Both the position numbers and the translations under genes were made by a program. Below, one piece after another: positions 9,673-19,600 of a DNA stretch of 64,000 nt (its first letter is position 1; every line of letters starts with the position of its first letter). The stretch covers positions 1,054,001 through 1,118,000 of the forward strand of contig OZ345367.1 in NCBI GenBank assembly GCA_977006965.1. Direction: 5' to 3'. The stretch is from Phymatolithon calcareum (lineage: Eukaryota; Rhodophyta; Florideophyceae; Hapalidiales). The notes below the pieces were generated by a model. That model saw only the letters and a program-made list of their open reading frames with translations. It searched no databases and was not told the origin of the DNA.

Positions 9673-10500
9673 CTATATTGCTTTTTTCAAGTTATTGAGG
9701 AAGGAAGAGTAGTGAGCGATAGTATCCCTCAATGCACCTTGCCCCTGTTCTATTAAATGCTCCTTGCTCTCTTCTAGTTCGGTAAAGGACACGGAGTAGA
9801 GCTGAAAGTCGATACTGGAAATGCCATCGAGCACCAAATTCCAGTCCGTATCCATTTCCTCTATCGTCTCTTCATCAAGCTCTGGTGAGTTCGCTGCAAG
9901 CTGCCAAGCTTTAAAGAATGATTTGCGAATGTTAAACAACGGGGACGTCACTCCAACGGTTCCAATCACGCGACGCACAACGTCCCCATCATAGCCCTTC
10001 GTTTTCTCTTTCCAAGTTGAGTTTAGATCCACGAGAGTGTCGTAGCCTGCCTGAATTTGGGGCATATAACTGCTTGCCGCACAAGAAAACCCAATTTCTA
10101 GGATGCAAAAGTTAGCACACATGCGGCTGCTTTCAAAATTCCAGGTACTCGTTCACAAAATTTCGTAGACGCACAGAAAAATGGCTCGCTCTGTGACGTA
10201 CGTTTCAAGTTTGTTCAGATCCCCAGATGGAGCATAGTTTCCACTGTTGACATTTGGCGCATACATAGCCGCGTTTACAGGAGTTTCCCCGAGAGATGCT
10301 GCTGTGAGTGCAGCTATTACACTTTTTAATGCTGCATCCAATGCAGCCCGTCTTGTCATTGGGGTCCCTCGCTCGACAGGCCCCATTCGCCAATTTGCAC
10401 ACACTGGTCGCGCATTTGAATGAAAGAGCGCAGTGCAAGGCTGTACAACGAAAGCCCTTGTTGACATTTTTCCAGGCGTACAGGTCCGTGAGGCAGGCAT
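9673..10500 (-). CDS. Thylakoid-lumen four-helix protein, PsbQ'/Psb31-like
   Basis: Two exons: 10500-10202 and 10069-9673, with a 132-nt intron (GTACGT donor, CTAAC branch-like sequence, CAG acceptor; a CAAG acceptor 3 nt upstream is also in frame). The protein is 231 residues from the ATG at 10498-10500, or 220 from the ATG at 10465-10467. The N-terminus is a bipartite leader: a basic, Ser/Thr-rich transit peptide, then TRR followed by a hydrophobic stretch and a VNA|AM cleavage site, typical of Tat-dependent lumen import. PsbP and PsbQ use that route. The mature part (about 150 residues) is all helical. It contains a block DVVRRVIGTVGVTSPLF, which I associate with PsbQ-like and Psb31-like extrinsic photosystem II proteins of algae. 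The role would be to stabilise the oxygen-evolving complex. The lumen location is well supported; the family is moderate. Confidence 0.68.
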
Positions 10501-10754
10501 CAGAGGGAAGCCTTGCTTTGCCCTTCGATGTTGTCGTTTAGATGGGGTCGGTACCTTCACATCTCATGATCACGGTTTGTGGCTTCAGATTGCCGGATTC
10601 TGAGATTTGATCTCAAAACGTATGATATAATTGTAACGGATTTTTGGGTAGTGCACTGAACAGTAGCGCCGAGTGCATTTCTATCTGCATTCCCTGGTGA
10701 TTTCAAACAGGAACCGAAAGCGATTCGAAAAGACCACCACGTCAGTTCGAAGAA

Positions 10755-12800
10755 ATGCGTCAAAGCGATGGGACAGATTTATGCGCATCTGCAAAGGTGT
10801 TGCAAAATCGCACCTTTTCAAGTCCGATAACCCACTCTGCGCTTTGCCCCCAAATGGACTTGCTCGCGCTTGTGTTGAATGCAAAAACAGTCATCGTCCA
10901 ACGCTTCAACTGGCAACGCCTTGCAACCATCGTGCCATCCGATGGGTCAGAGGAGAAAATAACTGCAATCACTTGGTCACCGGATGGCGCCCTGATTGCA
11001 GTTGGCCTGAATAGCGGCCGGCTCACCCTCTACCCGGTTGACACTGCGTCATCAACTGGCTCTGCCGGCGCCCGACGATCAGCGAAAGATGCATCTGTTC
11101 CACTGGTCAGCAAAATGCTTGTAAAGTATCCAACCGCGCTGCATTGGACCACGCTCGAACCCGCTTCTGGCACGGATTCGATTTGGGAAGTTGCATACCA
11201 AGATCGTGCGGAATTTGAGCCTCTTGTATCGTCGTCAACCCATGATCGCTCCAGGGCTGTATTGGCTGTGGGTGATGCAGACGGATGTATAACGTTTTAC
11301 GGATGTGATCTCGGCTTCTCAATTGCAAAAACCCGCGTCATGCCAGTGGGCTATGCCGTGCTTAATATCCACGTTTCGAAGACCTTGCAATGCTGCGTGG
11401 CGCTAGGTGTACAGGAAAGCTCACTGCTCGCGCGCAGCCTCAGTATACCTGGCCTGTCATCAGGATATCCTGAGCTTTGGCGCGTTGGTGTTGAAGTCGT
11501 CGCCGTAAATTCGTTGCGTGCCGAATTGCAGGAGTTAGTGAGTAAAATCAGTGAAAAATGGGCAACGAACGTGGACAATGTGCTAATGAAGTCCATTGAA
11601 AAGCCGCTGTACGAGTCCATGCTCAACTTCAACGAAAACCCAGAGGAATACGGCCCGTGGGAGGTGCTACGCGACGTGCATCGTAGCGCCGAGCTAGGCG
11701 GTGCCATGAAAAACTGCCTGGCGAGCGAGATAGGCGAATGTGGAGCCAAAGAGGCGCTACGGACGTTCCGATGTGGTGTGGACGACATTGACGAATCGCT
11801 TCTCTCGGCGGCTGCGGTGGCTGAGAAAATTCTTTTCCGGGCTTCAGAGTACCGCGGTTTGGCGAGCCTCTCGTCAAAGTTTAGTAAGGTTGGTGTGGAC
11901 GATGCGAGTGCGGAACGCGCGTTGGAGGGCGCGAGTGCCCTGTTTTCAGAGCTCACCTCGCTTATGCTGAAGTTTTACCAAGTTTGCAGTGAAATTGAGG
12001 CATTTCTCGCATGGCTTGTCGGTACAGCGACAAAAGCAGACAAAGAGCCGGAGGATGCCGCGCAGGTTGCAGGGATATCGAAGGCTGAAGAGGCACTGGT
12101 TGTGACATTTTTTCAGCGCCATCTCAGCGATGTCAAATCGGGCAGTGCCGACGTTGTTACCCGGTTGTTAAGCGACCAAGTGCTCCCGACTCTGGAGCAA
12201 TTTCACATGGCGGCGGAAGAGCTTGTAGTTAGCCCGTTTAACGCCATGTCGACATCTTTGTCGAACAGCTCAGGTACTTCTTTTCCATTTCCTGTTGAAA
12301 GCCATGTTGCAGTGAATGCGTCAATCGTCGAACGAACGAACACTGATTCAAGCTTGATTGAGGTCTATATTCCAAGAGGGGACGGAAAAATTGTTGCCGC
12401 AAGATACATCCCAGAACGAGCCCAATGGGAGGCGTGCTGCTTGCACCTTAGTTTGGGTAGGGAAACACTGCTGGATTGCACTCACTTTCAAGACTTTTCC
12501 TTCCTGTTCGTCACGAGTGCTAAGTTTACGGACAATACCACCGATGCTGATACCGGGAAAGTCTCCGTTCGCCTCAAGACATGTAGTAGACGGGTTCTGG
12601 ACCACGCCGCATACTTGCCCTTGGTAGGGCATGAGAAAGGGGGTACTCAACAAGAGTTGAGCATATGCACTGTGCCAGAGAACGAAACTAATCTTCTTGA
12701 GGAAATGGCGCTCAATACAAAGTCGTCGAACACGGCACTGCTGAAAGTACGCGGTAATACTGCAAGGTATGCACAGGACACGCCATTGCTTTCGTGTTGA
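10755..12800 (+). CDS. Anaphase-promoting complex subunit 4 (APC4)
   Basis: A 681-residue single-exon protein, somewhat shorter than animal APC4. The N-terminal part matches the APC4 WD40 domain: a start strand followed by DLLALVLNAKTVIVQRFNWQRL and then ITAITWSPDGALIAVGLNSG, the order seen in APC4 proteins. The middle is the long helical APC4 domain, including VEVVAVNSLRAELQELVSK and the VVTRLLSDQVLPTLEQFHMAAEELV segment. APC4 is a scaffold of the APC/C ubiquitin ligase that degrades cyclins and securin in mitosis, in the nucleus and cytoplasm. It is divergent from the lumen-protein gene; their start codons are about 255 bp apart. It converges on the SPRTN-like gene. Confidence 0.85.
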   Translation: MRQSDGTDLCASAKVLQNRTFSSPITHSALCPQMDLLALVLNAKTVIVQRFNWQRLATIVPSDGSEEKITAITWSPDGALIAVGLNSGRLTLYPVDTASSTGSAGARRSAKDASVPLVSKMLVKYPTALHWTTLEPASGTDSIWEVAYQDRAEFEPLVSSSTHDRSRAVLAVGDADGCITFYGCDLGFSIAKTRVMPVGYAVLNIHVSKTLQCCVALGVQESSLLARSLSIPGLSSGYPELWRVGVEVVAVNSLRAELQELVSKISEKWATNVDNVLMKSIEKPLYESMLNFNENPEEYGPWEVLRDVHRSAELGGAMKNCLASEIGECGAKEALRTFRCGVDDIDESLLSAAAVAEKILFRASEYRGLASLSSKFSKVGVDDASAERALEGASALFSELTSLMLKFYQVCSEIEAFLAWLVGTATKADKEPEDAAQVAGISKAEEALVVTFFQRHLSDVKSGSADVVTRLLSDQVLPTLEQFHMAAEELVVSPFNAMSTSLSNSSGTSFPFPVESHVAVNASIVERTNTDSSLIEVYIPRGDGKIVAARYIPERAQWEACCLHLSLGRETLLDCTHFQDFSFLFVTSAKFTDNTTDADTGKVSVRLKTCSRRVLDHAAYLPLVGHEKGGTQQELSICTVPENETNLLEEMALNTKSSNTALLKVRGNTARYAQDTPLLSC

Positions 12801-12953
12801 TTCTGGTCTTCTCATCTAACATGTCATTCTTATTTCTGGTTCGTTTTGTTCGTGTTTTGCTGTCGTGAGTCCAGTATTGCGCTACAATCACACAGAACGT
12901 TGTTGATGAAGATAGAGTAAGCGAACTGATACTTAATATCTTTAACTTCTACG

Positions 12954-15215
12954 TTACGAGAAAGCATCCATTATGCCTGTACTGGTCATGCAGATTGTGA
13001 TGTGACTTTCCAAATCCTCACGAACAACTTGAGAATCACAAATTGGACATGGACCAGTTCCTTTCGGCGGGTTCGGATTTTGAAAATGAGAACTGATGAG
13101 TCCACTTACAGGCTGGACACAACGTCCTTCCCCGTTATTTGAAGTCTCAGGTACAACCGGCGTGTCCACTGAGGCAAGCTCCGGCTCAAATTCTGTTTGA
13201 GCTAAACAAAGGGACACATGACTTTCCAGCTCTGTTTGGAGCACCGTCGTGTCACAAAGAGGACACGCCGATGTTTTGGATTGCTTCATCACACCCCCAG
13301 ATGCAGTATTGACCATTGATGAGGATCCGCCACTCGTCATAGTCTGCGTAGTTGCAGCTTCGGTAACAGATGCCCGTACTGGGTTCGCCAATGAGGGGGC
13401 TGCTTTCGTCTCGGCTGGGGGCCAAAAGCTGTGCTTGAGATTACGCACAGGTGAGATGGGTGCAGGCACAGTGGCTGGTGTTGAACCAAAACTGGAGGGA
13501 TTCGCATAAGTTTCCGACGCCGGGACACCTTCACCAGCCGTCTGCCATTGCCGCACACGTTTAGACTTTTTGCGAACTGATCCATTGACAATTTCTGATT
13601 TATCCCACGCGGAAAGTCTTTCCGTTGTGTCGCTATTCGTCCTCGCTCTGCCTATAGTTTCCATCTTCGAGAAACGCCTTGGGCTTGACGGTATATCAGC
13701 GCTGGTCAAACCGTAGCCAGAAATGTCAAATCGAGCCTGGACCTCTTCTATAACCTGCTGGGGAGTTTCCCCCACACTCAAAGGCTTTATGGGAATCTCC
13801 TTCTCTCCATTCGCAGCCTCCGATAGTAATCCAAACAATGAACGGGGCTTGTTGAAACCAGAACTTACAATTGGTTTGAATGGAACGATCGGTTCTCCTC
13901 CAATTGCATACCCCATCAAGGCATCAGCGCCTCCGAACAGAACCTGTAGAGCAGAGGCGACAGAAGTTTGGTCAATACTTTCTGCCTTAAAGTGTGCTCT
14001 AACGTTAGGAGGCAGGGCCAAATTTGGCTTCGAATTCAACTCACCATTCCCGGTTCCACCACCACCATCACCTGAAGAGCCCAATTTCCTTCCTTCGCCG
14101 TTTGGTCTGCTGCTGGGACCCGCACTGGCACTTGAACGATTTGTAAGACCAACGCCGAAATTCCTCTCTCTGAAAAGTTGTCCGCTCAAGGGAACAACAG
14201 TACGCTCTTCTGGTAACTTTTCACCATCGTCTGCCTGATTCTCAGAGTGACCGGCTTGTGCAGGATCCTGAGAAAACAGATTTGGGGACAAGCATTCGTC
14301 AAGATGCTGATTCATAAGCCGTTCAACAATCTGGGTGCCACACACTGGACATGCGACAGTTTTCGGCTTCACACACAGTATGTCCTCAACGCGCTGCGTA
14401 AGCATTACACCAGGCGGTGGTGGAGGTGCACTCTTATCGTTAGGGTCGACGCCGTATGCACCAAAGAATTTTTTGGGACGTTTCCACTTTTTCTTCTTTT
14501 CCGGCTCCTTCACCTTGATAAAGTCTCCCCCGCATGCCATCTGATGCCGCGGCCACCATGGGTCGCGCGGAGCAGGGGCACGGTTCATCGCCCGCTTGAT
14601 GAGACGGGAGCATTTATTACATTGCCAGTGATGAACACGATAGAGTTCGACTTCGTCAATGAAGGAGTGGTACGGAGTGATATTGACGCGTCCACCCTCA
14701 GCCATGTTGATACGTGCAGCGTGTGACAAAAATTTTGGACCATGGCCATCGTGACCGTCGCGCGCGGCAATTCCCTCGGTCATGAACAAAAAAGCATGGA
14801 TCATCTCGTGCAATAGAGTTGACAACAAGTCTGAGCGTGGGCGGAACTTGAGCAGCGGTTCGCTCAGCGCTATACGACAACCGCCCAGCTTTCCACGAAA
14901 AGTACATGTTCCTGCGCACGACGTCATGCGCTTGGAGAATTCAACGAAGACGCCATGCAGGGAGCCCCAAAAGTACTGCTGGTTGTAACGACGAAAGAGG
15001 TCGACGATACTGACTGAAGGATTGGAAAGCTCTTCGGCTTCCACATCTTGCGCTGATTGCGTGAGGAGTGACCCGCTGCTTTGAGGAGGTTGTCTAGAAG
15101 CTGGAGGTGCTGTTGCCGGTGCTCTCCGCACAGGAGTTATTTCGTCGAGGGCGTCCACATCGATGACTTCCTCTTCTCCTCTTGGACGCTTTCGCAGATG
15201 CCCATTTTTCTGCAT
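12954..15215 (-). CDS. SPRTN: SPRTN/Spartan-type DNA-protein crosslink metalloprotease with three UBZ4 zinc fingers
   Basis: A 753-residue single-exon protein from the first ATG; an in-frame GTG extension reaches 15323 but a stop lies just beyond it. The SprT-like domain covers about 64-235: HEMIH gives zinc ligands His136 and His140 and catalytic Glu137, and GHDGHGPKF supplies the third His158. A C-x2-C zinc ribbon follows (Cys199, Cys202). Three Rad18-type UBZ4 fingers are visible: Cys289/Cys292/His304/Cys308, Cys651/Cys654/His666/Cys670 and Cys723/Cys726/His738/Cys742. The family cleaves proteins crosslinked to DNA during replication and binds ubiquitin through UBZ4. Human SPRTN has one UBZ4, so three is unusual. 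I see a basic, probably DNA-binding patch at 235-250 (KEPEKKKKWKRPKK) but no clear PIP box. The long middle (310-640) is low complexity. Confidence 0.93.
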   Translation of the reverse strand: MQKNGHLRKRPRGEEEVIDVDALDEITPVRRAPATAPPASRQPPQSSGSLLTQSAQDVEAEELSNPSVSIVDLFRRYNQQYFWGSLHGVFVEFSKRMTSCAGTCTFRGKLGGCRIALSEPLLKFRPRSDLLSTLLHEMIHAFLFMTEGIAARDGHDGHGPKFLSHAARINMAEGGRVNITPYHSFIDEVELYRVHHWQCNKCSRLIKRAMNRAPAPRDPWWPRHQMACGGDFIKVKEPEKKKKWKRPKKFFGAYGVDPNDKSAPPPPPGVMLTQRVEDILCVKPKTVACPVCGTQIVERLMNQHLDECLSPNLFSQDPAQAGHSENQADDGEKLPEERTVVPLSGQLFRERNFGVGLTNRSSASAGPSSRPNGEGRKLGSSGDGGGGTGNGELNSKPNLALPPNVRAHFKAESIDQTSVASALQVLFGGADALMGYAIGGEPIVPFKPIVSSGFNKPRSLFGLLSEAANGEKEIPIKPLSVGETPQQVIEEVQARFDISGYGLTSADIPSSPRRFSKMETIGRARTNSDTTERLSAWDKSEIVNGSVRKKSKRVRQWQTAGEGVPASETYANPSSFGSTPATVPAPISPVRNLKHSFWPPAETKAAPSLANPVRASVTEAATTQTMTSGGSSSMVNTASGGVMKQSKTSACPLCDTTVLQTELESHVSLCLAQTEFEPELASVDTPVVPETSNNGEGRCVQPVSGLISSHFQNPNPPKGTGPCPICDSQVVREDLESHITICMTSTGIMDAFS

Positions 15216-15611
15216 GGAGCCCGCGCTTACGAGCGATGTTTTTAGGGCGGTGGTGCGGGCACCTGAATTGGGAGGAACCCGGTTAAGTTGGTGAACTTCG
15301 GTGCCAAGGATTACTTTATGCACATCGGAGTGAACAGTTCACAATGAACAACTCGCGCGAGTCCTAATGCAAGAAAATCGAAACTTCATACATACTGTAT
15401 GCATCTTCTGTAATGCGAATTCCCACACTTTTCCACGTGTATGGTTACCATTGGCGTAATTTACAGATCTGGTTAAACTGACCATCGAATCTTCGAGCTT
15501 GAGGTTATTGACCTGCAAGGTCAATGTGGCGCCGAGGCCTTGGAAGGGAGGAAGAACACTGGGACTCACTCTATTGCTGCTCCACGATTAGTCCATATTC
15601 AATAATCCCGA
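15216..15611. other. Divergent intergenic region
   Basis: These 396 bp separate the start codons of the SPRTN-like and SET-domain genes and probably hold both promoters. I see CATACTGTATGC near 15391 but no TATA box like that at 6557. Confidence 0.4.
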
Positions 15612-17137
15612 ATGGCCTTTGTGCCTGTATCATCATGGACGCACAGCATCCAGCACTTGCGAAAAATGCCACGTCGTCGTACTCGAACCGAAGCCAAACA
15701 GCCCACCTGCCGTAAAACTTCAGAAACCGAAGGAATTCCCGATGCTGTGCTATCCCGAAATCTTCCACAGACATCCTCATCCACATCTTCCAGAAAGACC
15801 TCTGCTTTCCGCGTATGGGCGTCAGGAAAGACCATACGATATCCGCACCTCGAAATTTGCAATTTCAACTCCTTGCGCGGGATGCAGGCAACCACACCGC
15901 TCGTGCGCTATGGGCCGGTAATGTCTGTACCTTCCTCCATTGTGCTTCAAACAAGCACTTTTGACAGTGTGCGATCCCCAATGCAAGCAGATGTGTGCGA
16001 TGAATCATGGAAAAAACTGCCCTGGTTTGCCAGGCTTGCGCTCAAACTGCATACGCAAAAGCGAACATTTGAATTGCGTCCATGGGTGGACATGCTACCG
16101 AGGTCTTTTGATACGCCGTTACATTGGGCGGAGGTGGACATTGCGGAGTTGCAAAACCCGCAATTGGTACAGGCGATTCATCGCCAGCGGAAAACATACC
16201 GCAAACTATACGACGAGCTGTGCATGGACACTCGAAACAAGGTTTGCGATTCCATGAGCTACTCGGATTTTTTGTGGGCTGTGGAATGTGTGCGGAGTCG
16301 AAGTTTTTCCGGTCCGCTCGAAGTTGCGCCTTTTAAGGGAAGATTTCAGCTGGTACTGTTGGCAGCATTCAACACTTTTACATGGCCGTCGCTTCATTTA
16401 CTAGACTGGGACAAGGCAATCAATGGTATGGTACTCTCTCTGCGCTCAGATTTCCATAGACGTGAGCGTTTACAGCACGCTGACCAGAGCCTCTTGTATT
16501 TTGGTGATCAGGCGGTCTGACTGCAATATTGGCTCTTGTATTGTACGACGTACTGTACCCAAAAATCTTGAAAACCGTCCAGAACATCGAGCTGCGGCGA
16601 TATGCATTAGCTCCGGGCATTGACTTTCTGAATCATTCTAGTGACGCGTCCTCGGCTGCTAGTGTGGCGTACGAGTATTTCCTCGATCGCTTTGTTGTGC
16701 GTGCACGACAAGACTATGGGCTAGGTGATCAAGTATTGATATCGTATGGGGCTCAAAGTAATGACTCTCTGCTGCAATACTATGGATTTGTGGATGACTG
16801 CAATCCCAACGATGACTACGTTTTTGGAGGCGATGCGGAAAAGCTATTGAAGGTCAATCCGGGAAAGCTTCGCATTCTCGGAAATGGCAGATTCAGCGAA
16901 GCTACTTTAAAGCAAATCTTGAGTTCTTTTGAGGGCGGGGCAAAAGGAATCGGGGAAGTTTTGACTGAGTTGTGCAGGTTGGAACTGGACGGATTCAAAA
17001 CTAGTTTAGAGGACGATGAGAAACTTTTGCAGGACTGTGACTTGGGCAGCCGACGTGGACTTGCAATACGGTATCGCATGGGGAAGAAAAGAATCTTGAG
17101 GGAAGCTCAGAAACGGTATGAACATAGCGTTCAATAA
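15612..17137 (+). CDS. SET-domain protein lysine methyltransferase (LSMT/SETD-like)
   Basis: Two exons, 15612-16425 and 16512-17137, with an 86-nt intron (GTATGG donor, CAG acceptor), give 479 residues. Splicing restores the frame through GLTAILALVLYDV into the core motif. The SET N-terminal part is visible at about 95-115: RGMQATTPLVRYGPVMSVP, matching G-x-x-A-T-x4-G-x-x-(V/M)-x-V-P. RPWVDMLP and TPLHWAEVDIAEL are typical of the Rubisco LSMT and SETD3/SETD6 insert. GIDFLNHSS (Asn312-His313) forms the S-adenosylmethionine site, and LISYGAQSNDSLLQYYGF is the last SET motif. A Rubis-subs-bind-like helical domain follows. The first 60 residues are basic and Ser/Thr-rich, possibly an organelle transit peptide. 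The substrate is unknown; plastid aldolase or Rubisco are known LSMT targets in plants. Confidence 0.87.
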
Positions 17138-17200
17138 AACGGTGGAAACTGCTCTATACATCATGATGGATCAAGGAATCAACTTGGAATCGAAAATTCG

Positions 17201-17251
17201 CACTCGAGCGCTAATAGGAAGAGAAGTTCTCTTCCTGTTAACGCTCGAGTG
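17201..17251. repeat. Hairpin, 25-bp stem
   Basis: CACTCGAGCGCTAATAGG... (17201-17225) pairs with 17227-17251 with two mismatches and a 1-nt spacer. It lies just past the SET gene stop (17137), so it could also act in 3'-end formation. Confidence 0.75.
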
Positions 17252-17283
17252 AGTATTTTCCATTAATGTTGAACATCCGAACT

Positions 17284-17353
17284 ATGTCCACGGCAAACTA
17301 AAATATATCCCTATAGGGATATAATATACCTATTATTAGTTTGCGGTGGACAT
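17284..17353. repeat. Inverted repeat with nested palindrome
   Basis: Outer arms ATGTCCACGGCAAACT (17284-17299) and 17338-17353 match with one mismatch. Between them lies a perfect inner palindrome ATATCCCTATAGGGATAT (17305-17322). The whole unit could fold into one stem-loop with a second hairpin inside. It may be a tiny foldback element. Confidence 0.75.
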
Positions 17354-17665
17354 GGAAATTAGAGAAAAGCAGAGTTTAGATATTGTCAAATTGTAAAATA
17401 CTGTACGTTGAATTCTAAATCAACATCTTTTCCCTTTCAATCAAAACTATCATACCTATGCCCCCAACACTGTTGTTCTGCCTGAACGCCGTTGCAAGTT
17501 GCTGGATCTCACTTGCTGAAAGCAACCGCGTGCACTGTGTCTTCTTTAGAGAAGCGGAAGAGATCCGAAAGCACCTTGGAGGAGAATGTACCTAAAATAC
17601 TATTTTTGAGTTATTCGTGTTGGACCGCTTACCTGCTCACTACTGTGAAGGCTCGGCCACATGGA

Positions 17666-19600
17666 TCACTCCTCGCTATCAAAAGTCATGCAAGACAAGG
17701 GCAAAAAAAAATACCTAAAGCAAGCATCCCAAAATGGAGAAGGGACGAAAATATCCGGTTCCTCCACAACGGGATTTGATGCCGGAAAATCCTTTTCCTC
17801 GACAGGGATAGCAGAAATTGGCGTCTCCACGCGTGTCCAGTGGATGGACTGACGAGAGGCGGGAATTGATGGTGGTTGGACAGCGCTATTGTTGATATCT
17901 CGATTCACAAACGTCCCCGAGTTGGAAGATCCTGTTGATGAGTTCAATGCCAAAGTACCAAGATGAGACTCTTGAGGTGGGACCACTTCAGAATCAATCA
18001 AAGTCTCGTTCTCGTCATCCGTCTCATCGACAATGAAACACCTCTTAAATTTCCTTAGCGCGTTTCGAACTCCCTTGGAAGGAGTCTGAAGAGCCTGCTG
18101 CCGGGAGAATCGGGTTGGTCGTTGTTGCACAACTGGATTTGGTGCCGTAAAATCCTTTTCCTCGACAGGGATAGCAGAAATTGGCGTCTCCGCGCGTGTC
18201 CAGTGGATGGACTGACGAGAGGCGGGAATTGATGGTGGTTGGACAGCGCTATTGTTGATATCTCGATGCACAAACGTCCCCGATTTGGAAGATCCTGTTG
18301 ACTTCAATGCCAAAGCGCCAAGATGAGACTCTTGAGGTGGGACCACTTCAGAATCAATCAAAGTCTCGTTCTCGTCATCCGTCTCATCGACAATGAAACA
18401 CCTCTTAAATTTCCTTAGCGCGTTTCGAACTCCCTTGGAAGGAGTCTGAAGAGCTTGCTGCCGGGAGAATCGGGTTGGTCGTTGTTGCACAACTGGATTT
18501 GGTGCCGTAAAATCCTTTTCCTCGACAGGGATAGCAGAAATTGGCGTCTCCACGCGTGTCCAGTGGATGGACTGACGAGAGGCGGGAATTGATGGTGGTT
18601 GGACAGCGCTATTGTTGATATCTCGATTCACAAACGTCCCCGATTTGGAAGATCCTGTTGACTTCAATGCCAAAGCGCCAAGATGAGACTCTTGAGGTGG
18701 GACCACTTCAGCATCAATCAAAGTCTCATTCTCGTCATCCGTCTCATCGACAATGAAACACCTCTTAAATTTCCTTAGCGCGTTTCGAATTCCCTTGGAA
18801 GGAGTCTGAAGAGCTTGCTGCCGGGAGAATCGGGTTGGTCGTTGTTGCACAACTGGATTTGGTGCCGTAAAATCCTTTTCCTCGACAGGGATAGCAGAAA
18901 TTGGCGTCTCCACGCGTGTCCAGTGGATGGACTGACGAGAGGCGGGAATTGATGGTGGTTGGACAGCGCTATTGTTGATATCTCGATTCACAAACGTCCC
19001 TGAGTTGGAAGATCCTTTTGATGACTTCAATGCCAAAGTGCCAAGATGAGACTCTTGAGGTGGGACCACTTCAGCATCAATCAAAGTCTCATTCTCGCCC
19101 TCCGTCTCATCGACAACGAAACAGCTCTTAAATTTCCTTAGCGCGTTTCGAATTCCCTTGGAAGGAGTCTGAAGAGCCTGCCGTGAGGAGAATCGGGTTG
19201 GTCGTTGTCCGTCGAGTTCCTCATCGTTCGTGAAAATGGCGTTTTTTGGGAAGATATGAGGATCGGGGCTGTCACCAATGTTGCTTGTGGCATTCTCCGC
19301 GACGTCGAACCGGAATCCTCTGATGTCATGGTACGAGGGACTGGTCGAGTCAGAGGCCGGTGGCTGGATATGCGAGCCTGACTCGCTTACATTAGGCTTG
19401 TCTTCGTCACCGTTTGGATCTGAGTGACGGCGTAGGAAATCCTTCTTCTTGAGCAATTTAAACGCACTGCGGCCGCTCTTGGAACGAGCGTGATGAGGTT
19501 CTCGAGACTGGCGTTGGTTTTGGTGAGCAATCCAGGTGGCGAGCGGCATTTCGGAACCTTTTGCTGATGCTCCTTTTCGGTGCTTCGATGACTCGAACAT
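17666..19600 (-). CDS. Unknown protein with four near-identical 120-residue tandem repeats
   Basis: A 644-residue single-exon protein from ATG 19598-19600; an in-frame GTG lies 3 codons upstream. I recognise no family. The N-terminal 130 residues are basic and Ser-rich. Four repeats of about 120 residues follow, each containing RPTRFS, QALQTPSKG, NALRKFK, a Cys-Phe pair, VDET-x3-NETLID, VVPPQESHLG, then SRQSIHWTR and PISAIPVEEKDF. The first repeat is the most divergent. The C-terminus ends in an aromatic stretch with SPFWDACFRYFFLPLSC. No signal peptide or long membrane helix is visible. Repeated TPSK and PPQES suggest phosphorylation-dependent binding sites, but this is inference. The reading frame is intact over all repeats despite recent duplication, which argues for selection. 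Confidence 0.72.
   Translation of the reverse strand: MFESSKHRKGASAKGSEMPLATWIAHQNQRQSREPHHARSKSGRSAFKLLKKKDFLRRHSDPNGDEDKPNVSESGSHIQPPASDSTSPSYHDIRGFRFDVAENATSNIGDSPDPHIFPKNAIFTNDEELDGQRPTRFSSRQALQTPSKGIRNALRKFKSCFVVDETEGENETLIDAEVVPPQESHLGTLALKSSKGSSNSGTFVNRDINNSAVQPPSIPASRQSIHWTRVETPISAIPVEEKDFTAPNPVVQQRPTRFSRQQALQTPSKGIRNALRKFKRCFIVDETDDENETLIDAEVVPPQESHLGALALKSTGSSKSGTFVNRDINNSAVQPPSIPASRQSIHWTRVETPISAIPVEEKDFTAPNPVVQQRPTRFSRQQALQTPSKGVRNALRKFKRCFIVDETDDENETLIDSEVVPPQESHLGALALKSTGSSKSGTFVHRDINNSAVQPPSIPASRQSIHWTRAETPISAIPVEEKDFTAPNPVVQQRPTRFSRQQALQTPSKGVRNALRKFKRCFIVDETDDENETLIDSEVVPPQESHLGTLALNSSTGSSNSGTFVNRDINNSAVQPPSIPASRQSIHWTRVETPISAIPVEEKDFPASNPVVEEPDIFVPSPFWDACFRYFFLPLSCMTFDSEE
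17782..19226 (-). repeat. Tandem DNA repeat, four units of 360-366 bp inside a gene
   Basis: The block CCGTAAAATCCTTTTCC recurs at 18145, 18505 and 18865, with a variant at 17782, so units are 360 bp with one of 363. Units 2 and 3 differ at only a few bases in 360. This points to recent unequal exchange or gene conversion. The copy number may vary between individuals and may be collapsed in short-read assemblies. Confidence 0.92.

Noticed and set aside
13723-14238. 171-codon plus-strand frame
   Set aside because: It lies antisense to the low-complexity middle of the SPRTN-like gene and has no family features.
15619-15967. Cys-rich alternative first exon of the SET gene with a 50-nt intron at 15918-15967
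   Set aside because: The frame starting at 15612 runs straight through and contains the SET N-terminal motif (GMQATTPLVRYGPVMSVP) that this intron would remove.
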